Assembly: GCF_051020975.1 (NCBI RefSeq)
Contig: NC_135046.1
Location: 1,426,001 to 1,490,000 of the forward strand
From: Osmia lignaria lignaria
Taxonomy: Eukaryota > Arthropoda > Insecta > Hymenoptera > Megachilidae
Length of the DNA stretch: 64,000 nt
Direction: 5' to 3'
Of the stretch, positions 1 to 11,342 are shown in pieces (within the stretch, counting starts at the first letter, position 1; every line of letters begins with the position of its first letter). Both the position numbers and the translations under genes were made by a program. The notes under the pieces were generated by a model that saw only the letters and a list, made by a program, of their open reading frames with translations, searched no databases and was not told the DNA's origin.

Positions 1-9
1 AACTCAGCA

Positions 10-348
10 TCAGAGCTGACCGACGAAGCTGAAGCCGAAGCCGAAGCCGAAGCCGAAGCCGAAGCCGAAGCCGAAGCTGGAGCCAGAGCCAGCTTTGCCT
101 GTCGTTCCTGCATTGCAGTAATCCCAAGCAACACGCTCACCAAATACCCCCATAGATATCCCATACGGAGCTCCATCGCGGTCGTTCTTGCCAGTTACTT
201 TGAGGTTGAACAAGCCGACCTCTTCTCTCTTTGGCTTCGCATTGTTCTCCTGTCCGCTCGGATGCGATACCATCTTAATCGTGCTAATTCGCGCCCACCC
301 ATCACTGCCTGACACTCGCTCCTCTACTCGGTAAACGGACATTTCCAA
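10..348 (-). CDS. Possible minus-strand ORF ending in a Gly-Phe repeat
   Basis: An open frame of 112 codons runs from an ATG at 348 to a TGA at 10-12. Its first 90 or so residues are of mixed, protein-like composition (Arg, Glu, Lys, Gly, one Trp-Asp-Tyr-Cys stretch). The end is an alternating Gly-Phe run encoded by the GAAGCC hexanucleotide array. I do not recognise the family. There is no signal peptide and no membrane segment. It could be a terminal exon of a minus-strand gene, a transposon remnant or chance. An acceptor-like ...CTGCAATGCAG lies inside it on the minus strand. It sits close to the left window edge, so context is limited. Confidence that it is coding is low. Confidence 0.2.
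   Translation of the reverse strand: MEMSVYRVEERVSGSDGWARISTIKMVSHPSGQENNAKPKREEVGLFNLKVTGKNDRDGAPYGISMGVFGERVAWDYCNAGTTGKAGSGSSFGFGFGFGFGFGFGFSFVGQL
31..78. repeat. (GAAGCC)n hexanucleotide microsatellite
   Basis: About eight near-perfect tandem units of GAAGCC, the first and last being GAAGCT. Read on the minus strand this gives alternating Gly and Phe codons; on the plus strand Glu-Ala. Six-base periodicity keeps any reading frame open, which inflates the overlapping ORF. Confidence 0.9.
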
Positions 349-362
349 GGCTTACTACCTAT

Positions 363-811
363 CCCCTGCCGACGCATACCCTCGCCGTTAATAAGACGAT
401 CCAATAAAGAGTTTCTCAGTTTATTTGCTTCTCAACTTCATTAGCTACTTATCTATTTTCATTTTTAAATATTCATACATTTATCCGTTTGCCCTACTTT
501 CATTAGAACGATTTTAATACACCATCTACTGTCGAAAAATAAAATAGATTCGGGTCGGGTGAAATTCTTGCACATCCTAGATTTTCTACCTCCCTCCTGC
601 CAACACGTATCCTCACCGTTAATAAGACGACCCAATAAAGAGTCACTTAGTTTACTTGTTTCTCAACTGAATTAGCTAACTACCTATTATTATTTCTAAA
701 TATACATACATTTATCCGTTTGTCCTTCTTTCACTAGATTTGAATACACTATCTGCCGTCGAAAAATAAAATAGATTAAGATCAGGTGAAATTCTCGCAC
801 ACTCCCTTAGG
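363..811. repeat. Tandem direct duplication of a ~225-bp unit
   Basis: Unit 1 runs from about 363 to 592 and unit 2 from about 593 to 811. They share long blocks in the same order: CCGTTAATAAGACGA, CCAATAAAGAGT, CATACATTTATCCGTTTG, GTCGAAAAATAAAATAGATT and GGTGAAATTCT. Scattered substitutions and small indels show that the duplication is not recent. Both units end in GTGAAATTCTYGCACA, which resembles the GTGTGCGAG motif in other repeats of this window. No coding capacity is seen. Confidence 0.85.
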
Positions 812-3720
812 CTTTACAGAATAAAGTGTTAAACGCGACAATTAACGCGTTAACTTTCAACCGACGTAATACGATCCTATGAAACTTTGAAAACGTGTCA
901 AAGAAGAAAGAAAGAAGATACGTCTAGTCGGTATAAAAGTATATTATATAGGATTTGAATTGGAACGAGCTCGCTGTCCCATTAGAGTCGAGCCCCAGTG
1001 TCTCGCGGCGTTCGCAAGTAGCTACTTCCGAAAGTCCATTTTCAGGCCTGACCTCGAGCAACCCCCGAACGCTTACGATCCTAGTAACTGAAATAACTTT
1101 GGGGCAAAAGGAAAAGAGGAAACAAGTTCTTCCAGTCGATGAATCATCTCGAGAAAAAGATCGTAGCCCGAATAGGTCAGTCAGTCTTCGGTGGAGGAAG
1201 AAAATGTGGACCACTTGCTATGCTAGTGGCGTGATCACCATGATATTCCTCGCATAATTATTACTGTACCGGCTCTGCAAGGAATCTTCTTATCTGTTCC
1301 TGACCAGAATATCCAATTACAGGGAGCATCGTGTACAGCAGATTTTTATGTCACGTAGCGGGGAAACGCGTCTGCTCGAGAATCAATTCTTGCAGGCAAC
1401 GTCGACCGACAGCGTATCAACGACGGCTTTGTACCATTCCGATTTGTATTTAATTTTAATTAATATTTATAGAATCTTCTCGTCGAATTATAGTTACAGA
1501 TAATAAAGAAAATCTACAAACTGTCTCGGCAAATAATAACGTCGCGTTTTTAATCACGTCGAAAGTTGCGTACCGCGAACCTGGCTAGTTTCGAAGTACA
1601 TACTTCCTTCGTGTCGTACTTCAGAATTCACGATAGGGGAAAAGCCAAGTAACAAGGTTTCATTGCTGCTAACTCGAATTATCACCGGTAATGTCCTCGT
1701 TGCAACTTGACGAACTTTCCGGTGCTTCTTCCGACAGAGGTAACTGAAAAGTTTCCCAGGCAAAGATTCAAAATCTGTTAAAGAATGTCTCCCCGCCCGA
1801 CAATGTTGTTGACACTAGCCGAGCGTGTCAGAAACAGAAACATCGTTTCTCAACGGTGACACGAATTTAAGTTTAGTCTTCGTATTATGGTACGCGGCTT
1901 TTCCCCGCAATGAACAACAACCACCGGAATACTAACTGTAAGAAAAGTTGTTTCTTCGTATTTTACATAAAAGACCGGCGTCTTCCACTCGGCGAACTAA
2001 TTGGCATCGATATCTTTCTTAACCTGCGTATACTTTATCAAAGTATTGCGAATTTACAGTGGATGATCAAATTATTAAAGCCACTCGCATAAAATGATTA
2101 ATTCTTAAATGAAAATCGAGTTAAACCCAGTTTTTCATTTGAATGAACGTATGATAGAAGTATGGGCTAGAAATAAAGCAATAAAAATAAAGTATGCAGT
2201 AGGTAATTGCAGCAAAAGACGGCGTTACGAAATACTAATATACATATGTAAATTAGATGTACTTTTAGATGTACTTGTTCATTTTTATACGTATTTTTTG
2301 GTATATTATTAGTGAAGGATTATTGATTAAAAGTTACACAATGTAAAACCCGTAAAATTGTGTCTCTATTTCTACAGAAACACGAAAAACCTATTTTTCA
2401 TACCGTGGCTCTAATAATTTGATCACTCACTGTATTTTCGCAGCGTATGTACTTTCATACAATTCGTGACTGTAAATTGTTACACATTCTCGAATTAATA
2501 ACGAAGCGGGATAAAATATAACAAAAGTTTGATCGAACAGTCCAGATACCAGTTCATATTCGAAATTGAATGCTTGGTCGCGTTTCGTGTTTGCATCTGC
2601 TTTTAATTCCTATCCACGGAATAGCAATCGCGAGAATTGACAATTCAAGTGGTTTTAAAAAGCTCGCAAGCAGCAGTAGAGGATTATACGTTACTTTGAA
2701 TGAAATGTTCGCATCGCAGAAATCCGTTTCACCGAGGTCACCTGCCAGAATGACGAGGGACGCGTTGATAGAGGAAACGTGTTACGGAAGTGTAGCCCGC
2801 GCAGCCGAATCACATTCTGTCGTTCAGCTTTTCGTGGATCGCGCACCTATCCTCTAACGAAGCAGCTGCCTTCCAAGAACAAAGGAATATTTTCTCAGCC
2901 AAATTCCTGTTTTCAATCTCTGACAAATATTTTGGAATTTGTATATTTTTCTGCTTCTCTAATTACCCGTTCGATCCGTTCGATATCAATCTTTCGTTCA
3001 TTTCTTCTTGTTCGATAAATTCCCTGCGCGGGTGTGTTGTGCGTGAAATATCGTAAAGAGGCGAACGATGAAAATGCCAAATGTATCTCTGGGTCAAATT
3101 TTATCGGTTCTAGACTATAACGGAGTTACGTAAACTGACAGCGTACACATGCTTGATCAAGGGAAAAAGGGAATGTGTACGTTCCAATAAGCAATACTTG
3201 TATCGCCTGACTGAATAACTGCGAGTTGCGAGCCACCTGTCAGAAGCAGCTATCGATGTCGAATGGTAGGAACCTACTGTTCTTACTCGTAGAGCAACTG
3301 AGCAAAAATACTTTTGTTTTTCTTTACTTTCATAGAATTTATCAAAGGGCTATTCGACTGATCGTGGCCGATAGATTACTTCTACAGATCGTTTCCTATT
3401 CAAACTGAAATATTCATCTAGCCGGATTGAAAACAACAAACTTGCAGTGTATCGGGCTCTCCTGGAGTTATGTCGGACATCTTATCGTCCAACATAACTC
3501 CATCAACGCCGTCATCATCTTATGTTATCATTTTGACTATGTTCCCGGGGTCAGAGATCGGACATCTTGGAGTCATAATACTCCCCTCTTCATGCCCTGT
3601 CGAATGAACCCCTCCCCACCCCCCATCGTCACCCGACATAAATCCAGGAAGACTCGTGTATCGCAAAAAATTGCATTATTCAAGGCAAAATAAGAGAAAG
3701 CCAATTTTGTTTGCTTTCAG
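812..3720. other. Intergenic or upstream-intron DNA without a recognisable gene
   Basis: Short open frames occur (for example near 955-1257 and 2570-3018), but none has a recognisable domain, convincing splice sites or protein-like composition, and the 924-1257 interval is open on both strands. The stretch ends in a good acceptor (TTTGCTTTCAG, ending 3720) just before the start exon of the Ig-domain gene. At least one upstream non-coding exon of that gene may therefore lie here or to the left of the window. Confidence 0.6.
3464..3501. repeat. 15-bp stem, 8-nt loop inverted repeat
   Basis: GGAGTTATGTCGGAC at 3464-3478 and GTCCAACATAACTCC at 3487-3501 are inverted copies with a single mismatch. 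They enclose eight bases (ATCTTATC). A partial echo, GGACATCTTGGAGT, follows at about 3561. It could be a small foldback element or a structured RNA segment of a 5' exon or intron. The function is unknown. Confidence 0.75.
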
Positions 3721-3768
3721 ATCGCTAACTAGTGTCCCAAAGTATTAGAACGAAAGTGGTTGATTCTC

Positions 3769-6700
3769 ATGGCAGCGCGGAAACTCGCAGCCCTCTTCAC
3801 CTTGGTTCTGCAGCTTTGCTTATGTAAGTGATTTTTATTCCATCTCAAAACAGATACATTATTTGTTTCGATCAGTTATCGTATTTTTCGCGAATACAAA
3901 TTCCGAAGATTATTAAATTTTGAATGATGAGGACAGAGGTAAGCGTTAAAAATAGAGTCATCTGTATTCGGAAACATCGTAAAAGAAGCCACCACCACCA
4001 GCAGTGTTCCCCACGTAGGTGCAGTAGGGAATGATAAATCGTGGTATCGAGTAGCAGATGCGCCACCGTAACTATTTTCTTCTCCGGATTGACAAGAAAA
4101 TCTGTCTTGTACCTTTCCGAACGTGTTTCCATCGACGAAAAAAGAAGAAAGTCTATCGCGTGCTCGCGCCTACAGTATGATTAAATTTTGCTTTAGGTGG
4201 TCGATTTAAACAAAGGTGTATGTTTGCACCTTGTATCGTAGAGTAGACCGGGGGTGGTAATAATACTTGCAAAAACTATTACACTTACAACAAAACTCAT
4301 TATACAAAAATCTTACATAGTTACCTGACGCAAATAATATCCAAGTTATTAATAAAAAATGGAGACCGGAAAAGTGTTAAAATCGTACCTGACGCCGCGC
4401 CGCACAGTGGGGCGAAGGCAGAGTTTTGCAAAAGGGTGAAGATTACTTTTGGTCGACAACAAGCGACGCGACGAGGAAATTACATCGACTTCTCTACTGC
4501 CGAGTAGGTCAAATATCTATCCGGCTTTTCAGATCACAGAAGCTCCGTGCTAACTCGGAAAATTCCATGGATTCCACTACTAGAAAGCAAAGATTGGCTC
4601 GGCACTCGGGAAAGACAAAGTAGAGAAGTTGCATCACGTGCGGGAAACTCGCATCGTACGCTACCTACGACCTACCAAATCTTTTCTGTAAATACCGATT
4701 CTCGCCACTGGCTACGTTTCGATATTTGCAAGGCTTTTGTTACAAGTTTCATGAAGGAAACGGGCTCTCGATTATTTCGATTCGAATAAGGCGTTTAACC
4801 CTTACGATGACGAACCATGAAGAGAGCTCCAATTTTAATTTAATTTCGTATTTCATATTATTTTCATTTTCTGAATTTTACCTCCCCTGTACCATTATTT
4901 AGGAAAGATTTACCATAAGGGTTTATTATTTTTCAGGTCAAATAACTCCAGAACCACTGCCAGAATTTTTAGCTCCTTTAGAGAATCACACAGTGATTCA
5001 GGGTCGCGACGTTTTCTTCACCTGTGTCGTTAATCATTTACAATCGTACAAGGTACGCTAATTATCAAACCTTGAATCGAAGTGTAATACATTTAGAAAT
5101 ACATCGTCGAACAAGAAGCTACTGTACGTAATGCACATTAGTTTTTTAAAAAACTTGTTCCTGTTAGGTGGCTTGGATAAAATCAGACTCCCGAGCAATC
5201 TTGGCGATACATACTCATCTAGTAGCGCACAATCCACGGCTTTCCGTCACGCATAATGGACACAACACTTGGAAATTGCACGTGTCAAACGTTCAAAAGA
5301 ACGACTCAGGCGCTTATATGTGCCAAGTGAACACTGAACCTATGCGTAGTCAGGTGAATGCATATTTACTTCTTATTTCTTGCATCCTTAGTATCAATAT
5401 ACAGTGTGTCCCAGGTCGAGTGGTACAAAAAAGGAGAATAAAGTTTTCTGTTTGAGCTTTCGTTTTCGAATAGAAGCGTTTAAAAAATGTTATTTTTCTT
5501 TATATAAGTAAAGGGATGTAACCCTTTAGGATAAAAATAATGTCTATAATATCGTCCTTTTATGACAAATAATTTGCCGTTAACTTTATTAAACAATATA
5601 TATTTAATGAAGACGTATACATGTACTCGACGAATTTTCGAACTCAACTTTCTCGAAAACGAAAGTTCGAAGGAAATGAATGTATTCTTTTCTTTTCGGC
5701 TTATTTTTGCTTATAGATTCACCTCCTGGCTAGTGGCACTATCCAATCTGAGACACTCTGTATACCCATAGACTTTAGAGTAGATATAGAGACAGGTCTT
5801 TAGGAATTTGGAGTCTAATTAATTAAAATTTGTTACAAAAAGGCCTGTCGTGTTACTAATCTCTCGATAAAAATTTAAGTCAGAGTGTAGAGTCTTTGTA
5901 TAAAGGTAAATAGTAATCTTAATAAGAATTGATGAGATCATTTGATTTTTAGAACGGATACATGGAAGTAGTTATACCACCGGATATCATGGACGACGAA
6001 TCCGCGGAGGGTATGGTAACCCACGAAGGTGGTAACGTGAGATTAAGATGCGTCGCGACGGGTTCGCCGACACCTACCGTCACGTGGAAACGAGAAGATG
6101 GCCGAAATATCATCCTTAGAGAAGATGGACAAAAACGATGTAAGATACGCGATCGCGTTCGACATATATCGAAGACAAAATATACCGAGTATTAACCACG
6201 TAACGTCTTGTCTTTCAGCGGTAAAAACTTATGTGGGTGAAACTCTAGAACTATCCGGGATCCTACGACAAGAAATGGGTGTATATCTCTGCATAGCTAG
6301 CAACAATGTTCCTCCAAGTGTCATCAAACGTTATTCCGTCGACGTTCATTGTACGTACACGTGTACAGTACCGAGCATGGTGGAATTCTCTAAGAAAAAT
6401 TGCAACTTTTTCTCTTCGTTGCCACACTTTCAACATCATTCATAATAATTAGCAAAATTAAAAGTTGTATTTCAAATTTCTACAATCGATATAGTGTTTT
6501 ACTTTACACTCGTTAGATATCAGAAACTAGAGTGAAATTTACAGAAAAATCTTTCTGTTTCAGTTCAACCGGTTATAAAAGTAACAAATACACTGTTAGC
6601 AGCACCTATCGGCAGTAACGTTGTTCTTCAGTGTCACGTTGAAGCGTCTCCGCATGCAATGAATACGTGGTACAGAAACACAGGTAATCAACATTTAGGG

Positions 6701-7638
6701 AAATTCATTATACGGACGTTGACGAATTCATCGCCGTTTTCAATTCATCAAAGTGACAATGTTTCTGATTCAGGCGAGAAATTGTTAACCAGTGAGAAAT
6801 ATATAATGACGGAGCACGCATTGAACGGTTACTCGTTGCAAATGAACCTTACTGTGAATTCCCTGGAGAAAAGGGACCTCGGAGAATACGTTTGCTCATC
6901 TGTAAACGCTCTTGGAAAAGCAGACGGTGTTGTACGTTTACAAGGTAAATTCTTACTTTACATACACAAATCTTACAAATTCTCTTAATCATCAGTGCGT
7001 TTGAATAAAAAAATATTAATTGCGAGTGTGCGAGTACCCATATATCATGGACGATGCGTTACCCGAGTTAGTCGGGCTACCCGGGTATTCGTATGTTTCG
7101 AGTACCCGCCCAAGCCCCTTGAATTTTACCCGATCCGAGCCCTAAATTTCGAATATTCGTACACCCCTAGTTTTTATCGCGTATATTAATTATAATTATA
7201 ATTAATTATAATAATTATATATTATAATTATAATTACAATTATTCTACATTAATTTAAAATTAACCAATTGCATTTTTGTTTATTCAGAACTTCATCTTG
7301 CGGAGAAAACCACTCCTACCAGTTTTATAAAAACCATCGACATGAAACCTCGGAAAAAACCCGTATCAAAGGGAAAAAAGAAAAACAACAACGGCAACAG
7401 AAGAATACACGGGGGTGGTTTCGATGAATTTGATTCTTTGGGAAACGACGATTTAAGTACTACACAAATTATGACTGGTAGTACTTTTCAAGAAGGTCAC
7501 GGAACGGAGAGACCTCTGGTTCTGCCATCATTGTCCCCGCCTTGGGTAATCATGAACACTGCTAATTCAAAACATCACTCAACATCGATCACGATACTTC
7601 TCTTCCACTTTTTCTCAACCATAATATTTATCCTCTAA
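3769..7638 (+). CDS. DIP/lachesin-like Ig-domain cell-surface protein
   Basis: Coding exons: 3769-3823, 4937-5052, 5168-5353, 5953-6139, 6219-6350, 6564-6683, 6774-6944 and 7289-7638, giving 438 residues with all phases consistent. Residues 1-19 form a signal peptide (MAARKLAALFTLVLQLC). Three Ig domains follow, at about 25-125, 130-235 and 240-322. Their cysteine pairs sit in FFTC/YMCQV, RLRCVA/YLCIAS and VLQCHV/YVCSSV, with the core Trp in VAWIK, VTWKRED and NTWYR. The second domain opens with PPDIMDDES, typical of DIP, IgLON and lachesin proteins. A Lys-rich linker follows, then a hydrophobic C-terminus (about 420-438) that looks like a GPI-attachment signal. The family acts at the neuronal surface; DIPs bind Dpr proteins to specify synaptic partners. 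Which DIP or lachesin paralogue this is cannot be decided. A 5' UTR exon begins at 3721. The ATG is the first in that exon and directly precedes the signal peptide. Confidence 0.9.
5402..5760. mobile_element. TA-flanked MITE-like element in the Ig gene intron
   Basis: TA dinucleotides at 5400-5401 and 5761-5762 flank imperfect terminal inverted repeats: CAGTGTGTCCCAG on the left and, on the opposite strand, CAGAGTGTCTCAG on the right. Subterminal inverted segments (GAGCTTTCGTTTTCGAA near 5454 and CTCGAAAACGAAAGTTCG near 5653) face each other. There is no transposase frame. TA target duplication and CAG termini fit a Tc1/mariner-type MITE. It lies in the 599-bp intron 5354-5952. Confidence 0.55.
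7024..7171. repeat. Dispersed-repeat fragment with GTGTGCGAGTACCC-type ends
   Basis: The segment starts with GAGTGTGCGAGTACCC and ends with CGAATATTCGTACACCCCT, which read on the opposite strand is AGGGGTGTACGAATATTCG. The ends are thus roughly inverted. The middle is unusually rich in CCCG and GGGC for the AT-rich intron around it (6945-7288), which suggests insertion. The superfamily is not determined. A short palindrome with similar ends occurs at 9631-9676. Confidence 0.45.
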
Positions 7639-7750
7639 ATTGTACCTACGATGGCCAAGGTAGTTCAACAACGAAAAGGATAAGAATAAATATCAAAGAT
7701 AAGAATTATCGAACGAGGTACAGGATGAGAAAATACTTTAGTACCTACAC

Positions 7751-7756
7751 AATAAA
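7751..7756 (+). terminator. Candidate polyadenylation signal of the Ig gene
   Basis: Canonical AATAAA, 113 bp after the stop codon. Several later AATAAA copies (about 8020-8075) could give longer 3' UTRs. Confidence 0.4.
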
Positions 7757-9630
7757 TTCAACAAGAAATAGGTTTTTGCAGTTGGTACAATTTGAACTTG
7801 TACGTTTCAAATAGGTCTTCCTTTCCTTCTACTTAAAAAGGATTTTGTATTTTAATTGAATAAGATACAGTTATTGCAACGCGACCAATATGAAAATGTT
7901 TCTCTTAATGAAATGTTGTAAATATGTGAATGATGTGAAGAAATTATTGCCGAGACGGAGACTATCTATAAAGGTTTAAACGAATCGAACAATTTTCTGA
8001 ACATTCGGTAAAACTGAAAAATAAAAATAACGTTTTCGTATCATAGCAACTTATACGAATAAACAAAAAATAAATAACGGACTTTCAAAGAAATTATCGT
8101 TATACTTATATATAACAGATATTCATATTTTTGTCGTTTAAAAACAATTTACGCAGTTTTGTAAAGCAACGTTCAACGTGCAAAATTTATTTGTCAAAGC
8201 AGTAACGCAATTGTGTCGAATACCTCTCCGAAAACACGAGGGGCTATAATAACTTAATGAGCCAGCTAGTACTGAAATTTGTTCATTATAACAAAGAGAT
8301 GTGAAAGTAGTTTCACGATGGAAAACTGCTAAAGGAAAATTTTTCAATTTAAATCAATCGTGTCAGAGACTGTTAAAAGATGAGTTGCAATACACAGATG
8401 TCGCGATTAATGTAAATTTATATTATAACTTACGATTAATAAATTAATAACAATGCATGAATGCTGCATGGTATGGAATAAGAAGTTTCAAAACTTTCGT
8501 GTTATCCCACAACGTAATAGAAACCAAAAGTACAATGAAGTAACAATATGCATATATAGTAACCGATAAACATAATTAAGATGTGTAATGGACCCATTTA
8601 CTTGTATCGGTATAATATAATTGTACATCGAGTTTTATCACTAGTTAAATGAGCACGTATGATATTTCATAAATCTCAATCATATTTTAAAGTGCGTTTT
8701 TTCAAAAAGAGAATTGTTCTAATTATTCTAATTTGGAAATTCATTTCACCTGATATGATATTATATGTATATTTTTTTTTATTTAGCGTTTATATGATAA
8801 ATTCCGTTTAGACATAAAATATATCGTTACTTATTGTAAAATTTTGTCTAACGAAATACTTTGTAATTCTATACGACGAATAAGAATTTATACTATTTTT
8901 AGACCCATTGATATTATCTACTTTTACATCTCTTGTGCTTTTATGTGCAATATCAGCAATTGTTCAAACGACATATTCTTGGTCATTATGTCTCACAATA
9001 TTATTCAACAGACAAGAATAGCTTCGACTTCCTTAATAAAATTTATTTAAAAATCTTTGGTGTGAAAGAATAAAAAAGCCCAAACAAATAATTTAGTAAG
9101 TAAATAGTATTTTTTCCGCTTCTTTTTTATGAAGGAATAATTTAATTAGGATGTTTTGATAATTGTATACGTGCTGAATACCAATTACAAATTTGACTCC
9201 ATCGAGAAAACGAATGACAATAAGTATAATATAATAAAATCTTGTTCGGTTGACATCTTACAATTAGAAAATCTTGCGAGCAATGATGCTCATTAATAGT
9301 TAACACATTATATTTAAGGAACTTTACATGACTCTACTATATATATTTGTAGATAAAATTAGTCGACATTCTTTTATCTTCACTAAACTGGATTTTTTCA
9401 AAAGCAATACAAAAAACATTCCTTTAATTAAATTGTTTTGTTCTTTTGTATGCTTCACCGCTACTAAAATATTCTTAGAAAACTATCGACTCATTAATAT
9501 CAACAATTATCTGATCTATACATATAATTGGGAAAATGATTAACCTTTTAATCATGATAATTTTTCAAAGCGTAGTAATTAAACAATGTAACGAGTACAT
9601 ATATTTACAAAATGATCCATTAATTTGGAT

Positions 9631-9676
9631 AGAGGTGTGAGGGTACCCGTGCCTTCGGGAACCCGCACATTCCTAC
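9631..9676. repeat. Small imperfect palindrome, GGTGTGAGGGTACCCG type
   Basis: The left arm AGAGGTGTGAGGGTACCCG pairs with a right arm that reads AGGAATGTGCGGGTTCCCG on the opposite strand, with a short TGCCTT-like loop. It is GC-rich inside AT-rich DNA. Its ends resemble those of the repeat at 7024-7171, which suggests one dispersed family. Confidence 0.5.
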
Positions 9677-9816
9677 TGGATAGAAACAAACAATTATTTT
9701 TAAATTATATTCACGGATTAACATTATATGGAGAGTAAATCTGTTTCAAAAATATTAATGGGTCGATAAATAGAAGATTTGTTATTTCAGCTACTTCAAA
9801 GTTTTCAATAATATTA

Positions 9817-10006
9817 AGTTGTGTAATAAATTCCCACGTTTTTTGTATTTTATCTTTTTCCCGCAATTTTGTGTTTTGTCAGGTAAAGTATGATTGCATT
9901 CGCAAGTTTTTTTCTTGCTCTACAAACGTATCTGCTTCAATTTTTTCAACACAAAATTGTGGAAAAAAGATAAAATACAAAAAACCTGGGAATTTATTAC
10001 ACAACC
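9817..10006. mobile_element. Mariner-type MITE, 190 bp, ~58-bp TIRs
   Basis: TA at 9815-9816 and 10007-10008 flank arms that are inverted copies over about 58 bp with few mismatches. Shared blocks are GTTGTGTAATAAATTCCCA, GTTTTTTGTATTTTATC and CAATTTTGTGTT. The right end reads TTAGGTTGTGTAATAAATTC outward to inward, which resembles mariner termini. The interior of about 70 bp has no coding capacity. This is a non-autonomous Tc1/mariner-type element. Confidence 0.8.
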
Positions 10007-11342
10007 TAATAAATCAAATGACGTGTTGTACTATCTAACAATAAGTTCTAAATAAACGAAACAGGTAAATATTCTTTTATCGTTACATTATTATGATAAA
10101 CACTTAGGTCGTGTCGGATACTATACTGTCAAAACTAAGGCGAATTTATCGATGTTAAAAAAGAACGTGTATACATGCAACGATACATATGAATCATATA
10201 GGACCATGTTTTATGTATGTACATACGCTTGTGGAGAAAACGATGCACTATTAGCGTGCGACATGTACATAACGGAGAAGCGAATGTTGGCATTGTTCGT
10301 GGAGCGATGAGATTAATAAAAGAATGATTAGTAGATAAGTTGTATGTATATGATATGATATGATACATATATAAATATACATAGTCTGATAGTAATGTTA
10401 AACGAGACTACATTTTGTATAATGTAACATTAAATGGTCTCGTATCGCGACATATGGAAATTGAAAAAAAAAAGATAAGGAAAGATTTAGTCACTTGTTA
10501 AATAATACTTATCCATTCATAAAGATATAGTATTAAAATCAAGTGGATATAAACTTGCTCGTTCGTTAGATTCCTCACAACGAAAATTTAAATAGGTATA
10601 ATTCTATTCCTGTTGAACGAAATAGATTCCAATTATTTATAATTAAACCTACTATCATTTTTAATTGTAAAAAAAAATATCATTTAATATTTTTTGACAT
10701 GGTAAATCGAAGGTTTATAAGAGGACCCCCTGGAAAGTGGGGCCCGGTGCTATACCCTCCCTTAGACCTCCCCTTATTCCGACGATGATTATAGCTCTTT
10801 ACAATAAGTGTAAGTTAAATACCCCGTATAATTGTATAGTTAAATTGACCCGTATTTTAAGTGACTTTTTTTATCCGTTGATTGATCGATTTTTATTCTC
10901 TACGTCGTGAAACCGGAATGATTCAATTCATATTGTATGTACAAACAGCAATAACAATAATATATAACTGTATATGCGAAATTTTTCTTCGATAAACGAT
11001 CGTTTAGCTTTTATAAATTACAGGTATGAATAACTTGTCAAAATTATAAAAGAATAAAATTATAAAAACGACAGATAACATATTATACAAGTGAAAAATG
11101 TGAACATTATGTATAGAATTAACTGCGATAAAGAATGAGCGTATATATGTATCATACTATTAACTTCAGACAATAAAATGTTATTATCGATGTTATCATA
11201 TCGCATTTTCACTTTCCTTTAACAGAAGAAATGAATGCAAAAATAAATGCTGAAAATTTCAATATCAATCGCGAATTCATTCGAAACATTGATTTTATAA
11301 ACTACAAAATACAAGAACTTCTAAGAGCAGGATGCTCCTATA

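Larger units (their letters stand above)
7639..11219. other. 3' UTR of the Ig gene, then AT-rich intergenic DNA
   Basis: An AATAAA at 7751-7756 is the nearest polyadenylation signal to the stop, with more copies near 8020-8075. Beyond that the sequence is strongly AT-rich and no coding gene is visible on either strand. Insertions described separately are at 9631-9676 and 9817-10006. A short GC block at about 10720-10785 (runs of CCCCC and GGGGCCC) stands out from its surroundings and may be a repeat fragment. Confidence 0.6.

Noticed and set aside
924..1257. Overlapping open frames on both strands of about 96-100 codons
   Set aside because: Both strands are open with no family match and low-complexity composition; at most a decayed repeat.
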